From Alphaproteobacteria bacterium (GTDB taxonomy: Bacteria > Pseudomonadota > Alphaproteobacteria > ATCC43930 > CGMCC-115725), in contig JASHOB010000003.1 in NCBI GenBank assembly GCA_030041335.1, forward strand, positions 1 through 64,000: a stretch of 64,000 bases of DNA. The letters run 5' to 3'. Below the pieces are notes generated by a model. The model did no database searches, had not been told where the DNA came from, and saw nothing but the letters and a program-made list of their open reading frames with translations. Shown in pieces: positions 53,506 to 61,705 of the stretch (the first letter of the stretch is position 1; each line of letters starts with the position of its first letter). Both the position numbers and the translations under genes were made by a program.

Positions 53506-56219
53506 TCCGAGTGTCGTGGGGGAGCTACCGACGAGTGGGTGATTGAAAGACCGCCCGGCACGCCCGGATCGCGGGGATGGAGAAGCAGGGCGATGAGCCC
53601 GCTCCAGCCGGTCTGGTGCGATGCGCCGAGACCGGCGCCGGACTCCCCGTGGTAGTACTCGTGGAACAGCAGGCGATCTTGAAAGTCAGGGTCACGCTGC
53701 AGCAATGGGGTAGCCCCCAGCGACGGGCGACGACCATCATCTCCAGCCAGATAAAGTGATGCCAGCCGGTCGGATAGATCATTGGCGGCTTCCGCCAGTG
53801 ACCTTGCGCGACCGGATCCAACAGGGCAAGGGACCCTAAAGCTATCGCCGTAGTAGCGATGAAATTCGTGAAGTGATTCGATCAATAGATAGTTTATCGG
53901 CAACCAGACCGGACCACGCCAATTCGAATTTCCTCCAAAAAGGTCTGACGTGGACTCGCCGGGTTCGTAGTCGATGCGATACTCCATGCCCTGATACGAA
54001 AAGACGAAAGGACATTCCGAGTGCCGCTTCGAAAGCGATCTCACCCCGTGGGCGGAGAGAAATTCAGTTTCATCCAAAGCTCGCCGCAACAGGGTCTTCA
54101 GGCGATGGCCGCGCAATAGCGACAACAGGAGCTGTTCGCCCTCGTTTGGCTCCTGCCAACGCGAGATCAAACGCGCTAAGTCGGACCGGTGCTCAACAAA
54201 CCAGCGCGCATGGCGCGCGAAGTCGGGTAACTGCCCAAGGATCTGGTCGGCGAGAACCTGGACCGCGAACATGGGAATGAGGCCTACGACCGACCGTGCC
54301 TTCAGTGGTAGCCGGCTACCGTCAGGCAAGTTGAGCACGTCATAGTAAAATTCGTCAGCCTCGTCCCAGAGACCGCTCCCCTCGCCGCTGACATGCTCCA
54401 TGGCCTCGGCGATGAACAGGAAATGCTCAAAGAACTTCAGTGCAATGTCTTCATAAACGTGGTCATGGAGCGCAAGCTCGAGCGCGATCCGCAGCAGATC
54501 CAGCGTATACATCGCCATCCAAGCGGTTCCGTCGGACTGGCTGATGAAGCCGCCCGTCGGTAATGGCTTCGAGCGGTCGAAAATGCCGATGTTGTCTAGT
54601 CCGAGAAAGCCACCCTGGAAGACGTTGCGGCCGCCGGCATCCTGACGGTTCACCCACCAGGTAAAATTCAAGAGCAGTTTGTTGAAGACTCGCTTCAGGA
54701 AGGCGACATCGCCCTCGCCCTTGTGCGCCTTATCGATTTGGTAGACACGCCAGGCGGCATGGGCCTGGACCGGTGGATTGACATCGTCGAGCGCCCACTC
54801 ATACGCCGGTAGTTGGCCGTTAGGATGCATGTACCATTCACGCATCAGCAGAAGCATTTGCGACTTGGCAAATTCAGGGTCGATCAGCGCAAACGTGATG
54901 CAGTGAAAACTGAGGTCCCATGAGGCATACCATGGAAACTCCCAGGTATCCGGCATCGATATCACGTCGTAATTTCTCAGATGCTGCCAACCTGCATTCC
55001 GCCCCTTAAGCCGCTCGACTGGCGGTGCCGGTTGGCCCGGATCGCCCTTGAGCCAAGTTGCAACATCGAAATAGTAGAACTGTTTCGACCATAGCATTCC
55101 GGCAAAAGCGGCGCGTTGAACCAGGCGACGATCAGGATCGACGATGTCCTTTTGCAGTACCGCATAGAACTCGTCCGCGTCTGCGAGCCGGGTCTCGAAG
55201 ATTCGGTCGAACGCCGCAAAAGCGTTCCCCTGCGTCTCGGCTGGAGCCAAACGCAGGCGGATCGTGACGCTTCCTCCGGCCTCAAGCTTCAGACGGTAGA
55301 GGAAAGCACATTTGCTTCCTTCCGGCTTGGCGCTGACGGCGTGCTTATCGCCGCGCACAATGTAGTCGTTGATGCCGTCCTTGAAGCAGCCCTCAATTTT
55401 AAGGCTGCTCAAACGACGATGATTTGTTTCGTTCTCGCAGAACAGGAGTTGGGGTGAACCGTCTGCAGTCAATTTAAGCGCACGAAACAAAGGATGCAGG
55501 GTCTCGACACAACCGTCCGAATGACGCCGAATGCGGGGACGCGGCGTCTCGAGGGTCCAGCTCCATGTGTTGCGCGCCCAGAACTGCGGTAGAAGGTGCA
55601 ATGAGGCTTCGTCCGGGCCACAGTTGACCACGCTGACTCGCATCAACGTCTCGTCTGGGCCCTCCTTCGCATATTCAACAGTTACGTTGAAATAACGACC
55701 TTCATCGAACACGCCAGTGTCATAGAGTTCGAACTCAGGATCTTTGCGAGTACGTGAGAGGTTCTCAGAGACAAGCCGCGAGTATGGGAATTCGGCTTGC
55801 GGATATTTGTACAGCATCCGCATATAAGAATGAGTGGGCGTGCCGTCCTCAAAGTACCAAAGCTCTTTTGCGTCCTCGCCATGATTTCCTTCCTTGTTGG
55901 TCAGACCGAAGAGACGCTCTTTTAGAATCGGATCGCGACCGTTCCAAAGGGCGATACCGAGGCACCACCTCAAGTGATCGTCGCTCCAACCGGCAATAGC
56001 GTCCTCGCCCCAGCGATAGGCACGGCTACGGGCGTGATCGTGTGGAAAAAATTCCCAGGCCGAACCTTCGGGGCTGTAGTCCTCGCGCACCGTTCCCCAC
56101 TGCCGCATGCTCACGTAAGGGCCCCAACGCCGCCACGGTTCGCCTTTTTCGATAGCCATAAGGCGGCGGCCCTCCGCTGTGTCAAATATGCCGCGCGGTC
56201 CAGGGATCGCCTTCGGCAT
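53496..56219 (-). CDS. GH63/MGH1-like glycoside hydrolase, 907 aa
   Basis: A large soluble protein with the (alpha/alpha)6-barrel segments of GH63 and mannosylglycerate-hydrolase-like enzymes: WEFPWYASWDLSFHCITFAL, MHPNGQLPAYEWALDDVNPP, GGFLGLDNIGIFDRS, and GGNSNWRGPVWLPINYLLIE. The N-terminal 300 residues are strand-rich and likely form a beta-sandwich. It would remove glucose or mannose from an alpha-linked glycoside. No signal peptide, so cytoplasmic. The start codon ATG 56219 (or GTG 56222) has no good ribosome site. It is not in an evident pathway. Confidence 0.82.
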   Translation of the reverse strand: MPKAIPGPRGIFDTAEGRRLMAIEKGEPWRRWGPYVSMRQWGTVREDYSPEGSAWEFFPHDHARSRAYRWGEDAIAGWSDDHLRWCLGIALWNGRDPILKERLFGLTNKEGNHGEDAKELWYFEDGTPTHSYMRMLYKYPQAEFPYSRLVSENLSRTRKDPEFELYDTGVFDEGRYFNVTVEYAKEGPDETLMRVSVVNCGPDEASLHLLPQFWARNTWSWTLETPRPRIRRHSDGCVETLHPLFRALKLTADGSPQLLFCENETNHRRLSSLKIEGCFKDGINDYIVRGDKHAVSAKPEGSKCAFLYRLKLEAGGSVTIRLRLAPAETQGNAFAAFDRIFETRLADADEFYAVLQKDIVDPDRRLVQRAAFAGMLWSKQFYYFDVATWLKGDPGQPAPPVERLKGRNAGWQHLRNYDVISMPDTWEFPWYASWDLSFHCITFALIDPEFAKSQMLLLMREWYMHPNGQLPAYEWALDDVNPPVQAHAAWRVYQIDKAHKGEGDVAFLKRVFNKLLLNFTWWVNRQDAGGRNVFQGGFLGLDNIGIFDRSKPLPTGGFISQSDGTAWMAMYTLDLLRIALELALHDHVYEDIALKFFEHFLFIAEAMEHVSGEGSGLWDEADEFYYDVLNLPDGSRLPLKARSVVGLIPMFAVQVLADQILGQLPDFARHARWFVEHRSDLARLISRWQEPNEGEQLLLSLLRGHRLKTLLRRALDETEFLSAHGVRSLSKRHSECPFVFSYQGMEYRIDYEPGESTSDLFGGNSNWRGPVWLPINYLLIESLHEFHRYYGDSFRVPCPVGSGRARSLAEAANDLSDRLASLYLAGDDGRRPSLGATPLLQRDPDFQDRLLFHEYYHGESGAGLGASHQTGWSGLIALLLHPRDPGVPGGLSITHSSVAPPRHSECA

Positions 56220-56709
56220 CACTTGTCAGTCGCGAACGACAACGCTATCGAGGGCGAATAGGGGATGCATCCGGAGGTTCACCCAGCGACCAAGCGTAGA
56301 ATGGCCAGCAACCCAGCGTGTGCGGCGGATCTCCATCGGCGACCTCCGAGACATGGCCGACATAGATTCGCATCCTCGACCCACATCGCCACACTCATTC
56401 AACTGGCTCAGCCTTGGCTACAAAGTACCTAGGCGCTCGAACGATAGGACAGCCTAGCACGCCGGTCCAGAACTCAATCATGCTTTCCATAACGCCTGTG
56501 ACTAACACGAAATGATGCGCGCTTCGTCATTGTGTAACAACGTACCGCATCACACCGTCGCGCGACACTCCGCGTTGAGCAAAATTTTCGTGTGCGTGCT
56601 GCAGGCGTTAGCGAGCGGCCAGACTGCCTGCGGAAAAGTGGGGTTGCCCGTGGGCTTATGCCGTGGCATCGGCATCCACGCGCCCAGAAAAAAAAGAGCA
56701 CTCCCAATT
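56220..56709. other. Intergenic region
   Basis: The 490 bases between two leftward genes hold no convincing coding frame. The promoter of the glycosidase is presumably at the left end. I see no repeat or hairpin worth naming. Confidence 0.45.
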
Positions 56710-57543
56710 TCAATAATGACTCGCGCCGAAATCGTTAACTCTGTAATCCGCTAAATTTTCGCGAAGGGCATCCTTGATCGTGAGCCCGCCGCTTCGCATC
56801 TCCTCCCATTCGTTCGGATTTATCCATTTGACGACTTCGTCCGCAAAAGACGACCGCCCTTTGAGTCGCTCGAACCATGCCGTGCTGAATGGCCGTTCCA
56901 CCAACCATATATCGATGACATTGACGTATTCGAGCCGCGCGAGATAGGGCGCGAGATTGACCTCCGCAAGTGTGAACTGATCGCCGCATAGCCAGCGCCG
57001 TCTATCGTTGAGAACGCTTTCGATCTTCTGAAATAGTTTCTCGAGCGCGGCCACACCGCGATAGACATGAGGCGCTCGGACGCCGTGGGCATGGATGGTG
57101 GTATAGCGATCGCGTCGTTCGAGATCGACGACTTTGCTCAGATGTTCCGCGAGTTCTGCCGGCGACATGCGACGCAGTCGGTCCATGAACATCGCGGCGA
57201 AGCTTATCACGCCGATGGCCTGATGTACGCCCTCGTCGCACGCCTTCGAGTAAAGCCGCATCTCTGCCCGCGCAAACGGATCAGTGGGCTTCAACGCCGG
57301 TCCGTCGAAGCGATCGTCGATATATTCGGCGATCAAGGTAGATTCAGTTATGATCTTACCGTCATCGACCAGTGTCGGCACCACCGCCTTGGGATTGAGC
57401 TTCAAATATTCCGATTTGAACTGGTCGCCCTTGAACAAATCGACCTGACGGCTCTCCCAGTCTCTCACACCCTTTTCATTCAGGGCGAGCCGAACCTTCT
57501 CCGAGCAGGCTGAATTGCCAAAATGGTACAACGTCACGGGCAT
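56710..57543 (-). CDS. Glutathione S-transferase family protein
   Basis: A 277-residue GST. MPVTLYHFGNSACSEKVRLA is the start of the thioredoxin domain with Ser/Cys in the catalytic position, AVVPTLVDDGKIITESTLIA binds glutathione, and the helical domain carries WLCGDQFTLAEVNLAPYLAR. It is longer than the other copies, with a 60-residue region before the helical motif. The start ATG 57543 follows GGTGGAGG. It is divergent to the second TetR regulator across a 437-base gap. Confidence 0.88.
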   Translation of the reverse strand: MPVTLYHFGNSACSEKVRLALNEKGVRDWESRQVDLFKGDQFKSEYLKLNPKAVVPTLVDDGKIITESTLIAEYIDDRFDGPALKPTDPFARAEMRLYSKACDEGVHQAIGVISFAAMFMDRLRRMSPAELAEHLSKVVDLERRDRYTTIHAHGVRAPHVYRGVAALEKLFQKIESVLNDRRRWLCGDQFTLAEVNLAPYLARLEYVNVIDIWLVERPFSTAWFERLKGRSSFADEVVKWINPNEWEEMRSGGLTIKDALRENLADYRVNDFGASHY

Positions 57544-57980
57544 TCGATTCCTCCACCGGTTGCGGTTTCTTGATGACCACGGCAGCCGTAATTCCGACGC
57601 GGCATGGCGGCGTCTGTCGCCCCTCGTTAAATTTCGAGAATTTTTGCGATCTCGGGCCACGAACGCTTGGCTCACGGCCTAATCATGCCACGGGTCGTGG
57701 GCCAGGGTCTCACGGATGGAAACGTAATCTCCGGCGATGGTATGGTGCTCATGCGCCCGTGGCGTTTGGCAATGACCGTGAGATACACGCCGAACGACCG
57801 ACTTACAGCAACTAGGCATCGATTACAGTGCTCAAGGATGTTGCAGGCAAAAAAAGAATGGGGCCTCAAGGGTGGGCCAGGGGCTCGGCTTGCCGTTCTG
57901 ACTCAATCGATCTAAAACTTTTTCTCGCGAGATCATAAAACATAAGGGGTGCCGTTCGTGGTGACCGACGCGAGGAATTG
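57544..57980. other. GST-TetR divergent intergenic region
   Basis: This region must hold promoters for both the leftward GST gene and the rightward TetR gene. Near its right end, 57906-57918 reads ATCGATCTAAAAC, closely matching half of the palindrome at 58570-58591. The GAGGAA ribosome site of the TetR gene is at its end. Confidence 0.5.
57906..57918. promoter_or_regulatory. TetR operator half-site upstream of the TetR gene
   Basis: ATCGATCTAAAAC here corresponds to ATCGCTCTAAAAC in the palindrome downstream of the TetR gene. Its reverse complement begins GTTTTAGATCGAT. The second half is not clearly preserved. It lies about 63 bases before the TetR start, suggesting autoregulation. Confidence 0.45.
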
Positions 57981-58565
57981 ATGGCGCGACCAAGAGAGTT
58001 CGATGAGACAGCGGTGCTGCAAGCCGCGATGAACCGCTTTTGGGCGCAGGGGTTCGAGCAGACCTCAGTGCGTGATCTCGCCGAGCAGATGGGGATCACC
58101 GGCGCCAGTCTCTACAACGCGTTTGGAGACAAGCGATCGCTGTACCGTCAGGCCTTCATTTACTACCTCGCCGAGAGCGTGCGGGATCGTGTTGCGCGGC
58201 TCGAGAAGCTGCCGCCGGCCTTGGCGATCCGGACATTTTTCGACGAGATTATTGAGCGGTCAATCAACGACGAGCAGCGCCGCGGCTGCATGCTGGTTAA
58301 TGCGGCCCTGGAACTGGCTCCTTACGATCCCGAAATTCAGAAGCTCGTTGCCCAGGAGCTGATCTTTATCGAGGCTTTCTTTCGCCGCTGCATCGGCGCG
58401 GCGCAGAAAGACGGTTCGATCACAGACACTCGTCCCGCGGACGAACTCGCTAAACTGCTACTGAGTGTGCTGCTCGGCATCCGTGTCCTGGCGCGCACGC
58501 GCCCGCAACGCAAAGTGCTGAAAGGGGCTGCCAACGGGGTTTTGGCGCTTCTCGCCAGCGCCTGA
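57981..58565 (+). CDS. TetR family transcriptional regulator
   Basis: A 194-residue TetR protein. The helix-turn-helix reads RPREFDETAVLQAAMNRFWA, FEQTSVRDLAEQMGITGASL and YNAFGDKRSLYRQAF. The C-terminal domain carries RRGCMLVNAALELAPYDPEI, as in the regulator at 51509-52093, so the two are related. ATG 57981 follows GAGGAA. It reads in the same direction as the selenoprotein gene, whose promoter region holds the shared TTTTAGA palindrome, and is divergent to a GST, so both are likely targets. Confidence 0.88.
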   Translation: MARPREFDETAVLQAAMNRFWAQGFEQTSVRDLAEQMGITGASLYNAFGDKRSLYRQAFIYYLAESVRDRVARLEKLPPALAIRTFFDEIIERSINDEQRRGCMLVNAALELAPYDPEIQKLVAQELIFIEAFFRRCIGAAQKDGSITDTRPADELAKLLLSVLLGIRVLARTRPQRKVLKGAANGVLALLASA

Positions 58566-58569
58566 ACTA

Positions 58570-58591
58570 TTTTAGATTGATCGCTCTAAAA
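58570..58591. promoter_or_regulatory. Operator palindrome upstream of the selenoprotein gene
   Basis: TTTTAGA-N8-TCTAAAA is a perfect inverted repeat, 65 bases before the selenoprotein start. The right half with its spacer (ATCGCTCTAAAAC) nearly repeats the site upstream of the TetR gene, so that regulator is the likely binder. Confidence 0.65.
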
Positions 58592-58655
58592 CATGTGATA
58601 AGCTGCTCCCGACTGAGGCGAACCATCGCCACGACCTGATGCGAGGAGAGGCTCG

Positions 58656-59864
58656 GTGACCAGACTCACCGACTTGCCGCCGGGTCAGGCAAAACGCCTG
58701 GCGGAGCTCGAATGCCCAGACTTTGAAACGCGGCCTTGGGTGACCGGTGCGGCGCTGTCGCGGTGCCGGGTTGCGATCGTTTCGTCGGCAGGGCTGGTCG
58801 TACGAAGCGACAACCCGTTTCGCGGCCGCGATCCCGATTACCGCAGGATCCCCATTACGACGAAGAAGAACGAGCTGCTCTGCAGCCACATCTCGATCAA
58901 TTTCGACCGCACGGGGTTTCAGGAAGACTGGAATGTCGTCTTCCCGCTCGACCGGTTGAACGAGCTGGCGGCGGAAACGGTGATCGGCTCAGTGGCCGCG
59001 ACACATTATTCGTTCATGGGAGCGACCGATCCGGTGCAGATGGAGCCCCATGCGCGCGAACTGGCCGGGCGGCTGAAGGCAGACGCGGTCGACGCGGTTG
59101 TTCTTACTCCCGTTTGACCGCTCTGCACGCGCGCCGTGAGCGCGCTCGGGCATTACCTGGAGGAAGAGGGCATCGCGACGGTGGCGATTGCGTTAATACG
59201 GGCACAGGCAGAGAACACCAAGCCTCCGCGTGCGTTGTGGGTGCCGTTCGAACTTGGCCGTCCGCTCGGGCCGCCGAACGACGCGGCGTTTCAAAGGCGT
59301 GTGCTGCTTGCCGCGCTCAACATGCTGGTAGGAGATGGCGGGCCGGTCCGCATCATCGATTTTCCAGAGGACGATCCGCGCTCGCAGCCGGACCCAGCCT
59401 GGCAGCCGCCGTTCATGCCGGGGGCGCTGGTCGATGGCGCGGTGGCGTCACTGGCCTCCCGATTGGAAGCGGAAATCTTGCTGTTCCACGGCGCGCACCA
59501 GCGTTGGATGGCCCAATACGAGCGCAGCACGGTCGGACTGAGCGGTCTGGCGATTGTCGAGGCCGCCCGCTACGTTGCCGACTGGCTGCGCGGCAAGGCG
59601 CCGGCGAGTCCCCGCGACGGGTTCTCGCCGCCACTCATCCTCCGCTTCGCAGTCGACGATCTGAAGGCCTATTGCCTCGAAGCGGCGGGCGCCGGAACCG
59701 CGAAACCGTCAAGCCGTCAGCTGGGCGACTGGCTGTGGAACGAGACGGCGACCGGCGCGGCGCTCTACGCCTTGCGCGACCTGCTACTAACCCAGGAAGA
59801 CGACAGGCTGCGACTGATCGTCGCCAATTTCATAGTACCGGCCGCAAGGGCGCGTACCGGGTGA
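58656..59864 (+). CDS. Probable selenoprotein, GrdB/PrdB-like reductase family
   Basis: Read through the in-frame UGA at 59115-59117, this is one protein of 402 residues with selenocysteine at 154. The first part holds GAALSRCRVAIVSSAGLVVR, SHISINFDRTGFQEDWNVVF and SFMGATDPVQM; the second begins ALGHYLEEEGIATVAIALIR and PPRALWVPFELGRPLGPPND. These together match the glycine/sarcosine/betaine/D-proline reductase selenoprotein B family, in which the redox site is UxxC; here it is Sec154-Pro-Leu-Cys157. A SECIS-like hairpin starts 11 bases after UGA. GTG 58656 follows GAGGAGAGG. The HAD gene follows after 7 bases. Alternative: a nonsense mutation or two separate genes. Confidence 0.78.
59129..59145 (+). 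other. SECIS-like hairpin after UGA
   Basis: GCGCGC (59129-59134), loop CGTGA, GCGCGC (59140-59145) form a perfect 6-bp stem. The loop contains GU, and the stem begins 11 bases after the UGA, matching the spacing and loop requirement of the bacterial SelB-binding element. Confidence 0.65.
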
Positions 59865-59871
59865 GGAGTTC

Positions 59872-60567
59872 ATGAAGGACGTAAAGGTTCTCGCCATCGA
59901 TACCGGTGGCACGGTTCTCGACTGGCATTCCGGCTTGACCGCCGCAATGGCGGCGTGGGGCGCCGCCCAAGGCGTCGACCGCGACTGGCATGCGCTGGCG
60001 AACGAGCATCGCCGCCGCTCGCTGCGACGGATGACAAACGCGGTCGAACCCGGCTTCAATATCGACGACGTACACCGGGAGGTCGTCACTGAATTGTTCG
60101 ACCAGAACAATCTCGGGGGTTCTGCAGAGGAGCGGCGGGGAATTGCAGAGCGCTGGCACCGGCTTGACGCGTGGCCGGATTTTGCTCGGGCGCTGCGCCG
60201 GTTGCGGCAGCACCGCATTTGCGTCTCGTTCACAATCCTCAGCCTGTCCCTGGTCATCGATGTCTCACGTCACAACGGCATCGATTGGGATGCCGTGATC
60301 CCATGTGAGATGCTGCGTGTTTACAAGCCGCTTCCCGACGCCTATCGGCGCGCCGCCGCGTTTCTTGCCGTTGAGCCGCACCAAATCCTGATGGTGGCGT
60401 GCCACAATTTCGACCTTGATGCGGCGCGCGGTGTCGGCTATCGCACCGCCTTCGTGCGGCGACCAGAAGAATGGGGACCCGCCCGCCCTCCGGATCCCCT
60501 GCCGAACCCGGCCACCGACATCGTCGTCGACGGGTTTGCGGAACTCGCCGACCACTTTGATGCCTAA
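59872..60567 (+). CDS. Haloacid dehalogenase, type II (HAD)
   Basis: A 231-residue HAD protein of the L-2-haloacid dehalogenase type. The nucleophile Asp10 lies in VLAIDTGGTVLDWHSG, motif III Lys is in RVYKPLPDAYRRAAAF, and motif IV reads MVACHNFDLDAARGVGYRTA. The usual SLSNG motif II appears as FTILSLSLVI and lacks the Asn, so the substrate may not be a simple haloacid. It starts 7 bases after the selenoprotein stop with GAGGAG upstream, so the two are co-transcribed and probably act on the same compound. Confidence 0.82.
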   Translation: MKDVKVLAIDTGGTVLDWHSGLTAAMAAWGAAQGVDRDWHALANEHRRRSLRRMTNAVEPGFNIDDVHREVVTELFDQNNLGGSAEERRGIAERWHRLDAWPDFARALRRLRQHRICVSFTILSLSLVIDVSRHNGIDWDAVIPCEMLRVYKPLPDAYRRAAAFLAVEPHQILMVACHNFDLDAARGVGYRTAFVRRPEEWGPARPPDPLPNPATDIVVDGFAELADHFDA

Positions 60568-61135
60568 GACGTCGCCGATCCATGATCCTCGCCAATCATG
60601 TGTGGCGGGTCCGGCGCATCTCGGTAAGATGAGGCGTCGGCGCCTATTCAACCTAAAACCGACCGCCGTGGGAGTCGCGGCGGGCTGCCTCGGGTCGCTG
60701 GGGGCTCCTGGGCTCGTCCGTCAAGGCATCGTCCAGGGCGGTACGCACAGAGTATCGGCGACGCTCGGTGTTGCACCTGCGTTGTTGGGCGTGCGCGCGC
60801 CCTGTTCTTTGCCACCACAATGCGCGTCGTTTCGGTGTTGATCGGGATTCGACGTTTGCACGAGCTTCGAACCGCGCTGCAGTGGTTTGGCTTCCGCCCC
60901 GACACGGTCGGTTTGCTAGCGGCGACATTCCTCTTGCCCAGTTTTCTTGGGCGGCGGCCTCGCCAGTGTTAGTTGCCTCGTCGCGATGCGCCAAACCCTC
61001 CCGAACATCCTTGGCGGGCCAGACGTTCCGAAGCGTTCAGCAAACGGATCGGCCGGCTCGGCGAATGTCGTTTACGGAGACGAAGAGAGCGGGCCGTGGC
61101 GAGCGCAGCCGCGGCATTTGCGGGCATCGGAACTC
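60568..61135. other. Intergenic region before the sigma-factor gene
   Basis: Overlapping frames are present on both strands but none has a ribosome site or known motif. A promoter for the sigma-factor gene should lie at the right end; I found no copy of the GTAACC-N16-CGAA pattern here. One short plus frame (MRVVSVLIGIRRLHELRTAL) is possible but unsupported. Confidence 0.4.
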
Positions 61136-61705
61136 ATGACTGTGGTGCGGCGGCCGCCGGCCCGCAGCGAGGCCAATCGCAATCGCGACTGGGATGCGTT
61201 GATGGCGGCCGCCCAGCGTGGCGACGCAGCGGCGTATCGCCGCCTACTGTCGGAAGTGGCTGTCTGGCTTCGTCCTTATTACTCCCGGCGACTGCCGCCG
61301 GCGATGATCGACGACGTGATTCAAGACACGCTGGTCGCCATTCACGAAAAGCGACACACCTACGATCCGAGCCGGCCGTTCGGCGCCTGGCTTGCCGCGA
61401 TTGCGCGATACAAATGGATCGATGCTTTGCGCTCGCTCGAAAACTGCCCCAAAGAAATCCTGGACGACCACATCGCCGTTCCTTGTCATGAAGAAGCAAT
61501 CACAAGCGCCTGGTCCCTCGAGCAGTTGCTTTCCACTCTGAAGCCGGCCCAGTCGCAGGCCATCCGTCTCGTCAAGCTGCAAGGGTTCAGCATCGACGAG
61601 GCGTCGAAAGCCACAGGTCAGTCGGCTACACTTGTGAAGGTAAACATCCACCGCGGCCTGAAACGGCTGGCCGCCATGCTGCGGAGCGAAACCGATACAG
61701 ACTGA
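61136..61705 (+). CDS. ECF sigma factor, SigF-like
   Basis: A 189-residue extracytoplasmic-function sigma factor. Region 2 includes PAMIDDVIQDTLVAIHEKRH and PFGAWLAAIARYKWIDALRS, which bind the core enzyme and the -10 element. Region 4 reads KPAQSQAIRLVKLQGFSIDE, ASKATGQSATLVKVNIHRGL, and contacts the -35 element. The gene precedes an NrsF-like membrane protein and bufferin genes, the arrangement known for the Caulobacter SigF system that responds to metal or oxidative stress. ATG 61136 gives the family length. Confidence 0.88.
   Translation: MTVVRRPPARSEANRNRDWDALMAAAQRGDAAAYRRLLSEVAVWLRPYYSRRLPPAMIDDVIQDTLVAIHEKRHTYDPSRPFGAWLAAIARYKWIDALRSLENCPKEILDDHIAVPCHEEAITSAWSLEQLLSTLKPAQSQAIRLVKLQGFSIDEASKATGQSATLVKVNIHRGLKRLAAMLRSETDTD

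Noticed and set aside
59136-59864. A separate downstream gene starting at GTG 59136
   Set aside because: There is no ribosome site, the start would lie inside the hairpin region, and the sequence continues the same protein family across the UGA.
58736-59875. A 379-residue frame overlapping the selenoprotein region in another register
   Set aside because: It is Arg/Gly rich with no known motif, has no ribosome site and competes with frames that match a known family.
60768-61139. Frames on both strands before the sigma-factor gene
   Set aside because: None has a ribosome site or motif and they overlap each other; composition is Arg/Pro biased as expected from GC-rich noncoding DNA.
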